From Perlabentimonas sp041656735 (lineage in GTDB: Bacteria > Bacteroidota > Bacteroidia > Bacteroidales > Tenuifilaceae): 64,000 bases of DNA. Both the position numbers and the translations under genes were made by a program. The stretch lies in NCBI GenBank assembly GCA_041656735.1, contig JBBACY010000008.1:1-64000 (forward strand), written 5' to 3'. Below the pieces are notes generated by a model that saw only the letters and a program-made list of their open reading frames with translations, was not told where the DNA came from and searched no databases. Shown here one piece after another: positions 62,965 to 64,000 of this stretch (positions are counted from its first letter, which is position 1; each line of letters starts with the position of its first letter).

Positions 62965-64000
62965 GCCATTTGCCACAAAGCAAAAAGTATTTAAAGGATG
63001 CCGAAAGCCTTACGTTTTTTGAGCTTTCCAGTCCTAAAAGTGTAGGTTGGGAAAGCCCATCGAATATTGCATTGGTAAAGTATTGGGGCAAGTATGGCGA
63101 GCAGCTGCCTCAGAATCCTTCGTTAAGTTTCACGCTTAAGCATTCTAAAACCATTACCCGAATTGAATATCAAAAGAAGCAGAAAGAATTGCCATTGCTT
63201 GAATACTATTTTGAGCAGAAGCAAAATATTGAATTTGAAGATAAGGTTCGAAAATACCTTGACAGAATTTCAATTTACATTCCTTTTATAAAGAGACTTG
63301 ATTTACTTATATACAGCCAAAATACGTTTCCGCATTCGGCAGGTATTGCCTCTTCGGCATCGGCATATAGCGCATTGGCGCTATGTTTATGCAGTATTGA
63401 GAATGAGTTATTTGGCAAGCTCAATGATACCCGTAAGTTTCTCCAAAAAGCATCGTTTTTGGCACGGTTGGGGTCGGGTAGCGCTTGTCGTTCAACCTAT
63501 GGCGAGTTGGTTCTCTGGGGCGAAACCAAGAGTGTAAAAGGTTCGAGTAATGAGTCTGCCATTGAATTGAGAAGCGAAGTAAATTCTGTTTTCAAAAACT
63601 ATTTTGATGCAATTCTCATAATCGACTCGGGCAAAAAGGAGCTTTCCAGCACCCTCGGGCACGGTTTAATGCAAAACCATCCATTTGCTACTGCTCGGTA
63701 CGAGCAGGCTAGGCAAAATTTAGATAAAATTTTAGAAAGTCTAAAGATGGGCGACGAGCGGAATTTTGCTCAGATTGTTGAGAACGAGGCAATTACGCTG
63801 CACGCCCTACTTCTGTCATCGGTTCCATCGGTCTCGCTACTTAAGCCAAACACGCTAGTGGCTCTCGAGAGGTTAAAGGCTTTTAGAACGAGTAGTCAAC
63901 TTAATTTCACCTTTACGCTCGATGCAGGTGCCAATATCCACATACTTTATAAAGCCTCAATTAGGACACAAATGGTTGATTTTATTACAAGTAACCTAAC
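62961..64000 (+). CDS. mvaD: Diphosphomevalonate decarboxylase (3' end cut by window edge)
   Basis: The frame from ATG 62961 runs 346 codons to the edge without a stop. Family motifs are PSNIALVKYWGKYG, FPHSAGIASSASAYSALALCL, RLGSGSACRS and FTLDAGANIHILYK, the last holding the catalytic Asp of the TxDAGPN motif (Pro replaced by Ala here). The enzyme decarboxylates mevalonate 5-diphosphate to isopentenyl diphosphate using ATP. It overlaps the kinase stop by four bases (ATGA), indicating translational coupling. Only the extreme C terminus is missing. Confidence 0.9.
   Translation, partial: MSHLPQSKKYLKDAESLTFFELSSPKSVGWESPSNIALVKYWGKYGEQLPQNPSLSFTLKHSKTITRIEYQKKQKELPLLEYYFEQKQNIEFEDKVRKYLDRISIYIPFIKRLDLLIYSQNTFPHSAGIASSASAYSALALCLCSIENELFGKLNDTRKFLQKASFLARLGSGSACRSTYGELVLWGETKSVKGSSNESAIELRSEVNSVFKNYFDAILIIDSGKKELSSTLGHGLMQNHPFATARYEQARQNLDKILESLKMGDERNFAQIVENEAITLHALLLSSVPSVSLLKPNTLVALERLKAFRTSSQLNFTFTLDAGANIHILYKASIRTQMVDFITSNL

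Noticed and set aside
1..64000. CRISPR arrays, insertion sequences, rRNA or tRNA genes
   Set aside because: No regularly spaced repeats, transposase signatures or tRNA-like T-arms apart from the tmRNA were found by eye.

Overview
The window looks like chromosomal DNA of an anaerobe-like or facultative member of the Bacteroidota, probably order Bacteroidales or a close marine/sediment relative. The evidence is as follows. Promoters have the Bacteroidetes TTTG / TAnnTTTG form. The primary sigma factor is the short (about 286 aa) Bacteroidetes SigA type. Rho carries the long charged N-terminal insertion of this phylum. The tmRNA tag ends in YALAA after a GENNN stretch. A type IX secretion cargo protein with a C-terminal sorting domain, a DUF4835/PorD-like protein and many secreted peptidases are present. 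No phage, CRISPR array, rRNA or ordinary tRNA gene was seen.

Layout. 1-1090 (-) is a tyrosine recombinase cut by the left edge. 1.5-8.4 kb holds a large KamA-type radical SAM protein, a regulator of the AcoR/DhaR type with a degenerate AAA+ domain, an M64 peptidase and a second RpoD-like sigma factor. 8.6-11 kb holds rho and ssrA (tmRNA), the latter followed by short tandem and inverted repeats. 11.3-20.2 kb holds a dicarboxylate/amino acid symporter, an AlkD-like protein, a TPR histidine kinase with a single-domain response regulator plus a decayed duplicate of that pair, a DUF1573 protein, a frameshifted alanine racemase and an M20 amidohydrolase. 20.5-35.6 kb holds an exported superoxide dismutase, an ABC-F ATPase, pckA, an M3 peptidase lipoprotein, a membrane-anchored pseudo-receiver, htpG, an aspartate-type aminotransferase, mltG and a DPP-IV-like peptidase. 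35.8-41 kb is a three-gene cell-surface unit. 41.6-44.9 kb is the thrS-infC-rpmI-rplT operon; infC must start at a non-AUG codon, most likely AUA. 45-48 kb holds siaC-like, htrA and rpoD. 48.1-54.1 kb (-) holds fabI and the bamD-rpoZ-coaBC-porD-recN run. 54.3-57 kb holds an alpha-oxoamine synthase and a UbiA-type prenyltransferase.

The most distinctive region is 57.07-64.0 kb. It is a tightly packed + strand run: a methylcrotonyl-CoA carboxylase beta-like carboxyltransferase, a methylglutaconyl-CoA hydratase-like crotonase, an acyl-CoA dehydrogenase, class II HMG-CoA reductase, a GYDIA-type GHMP kinase and diphosphomevalonate decarboxylase (cut by the right edge). Read together, this suggests a route from leucine-derived (branched) acyl-CoA through HMG-CoA into mevalonate and isoprenoids, with no HMG-CoA synthase in view. 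That link is inference from gene order and family membership.

Other points of interest are the decayed kinase/regulator duplication at 16.5-17 kb, the 5-bp tandem duplication that breaks alr, the lost ATPase and GAFTGA motifs in the 3.7-5.6 kb regulator, and the receiver-like protein at 27.4 kb that lacks its phospho-acceptor aspartate and ends in a membrane helix.
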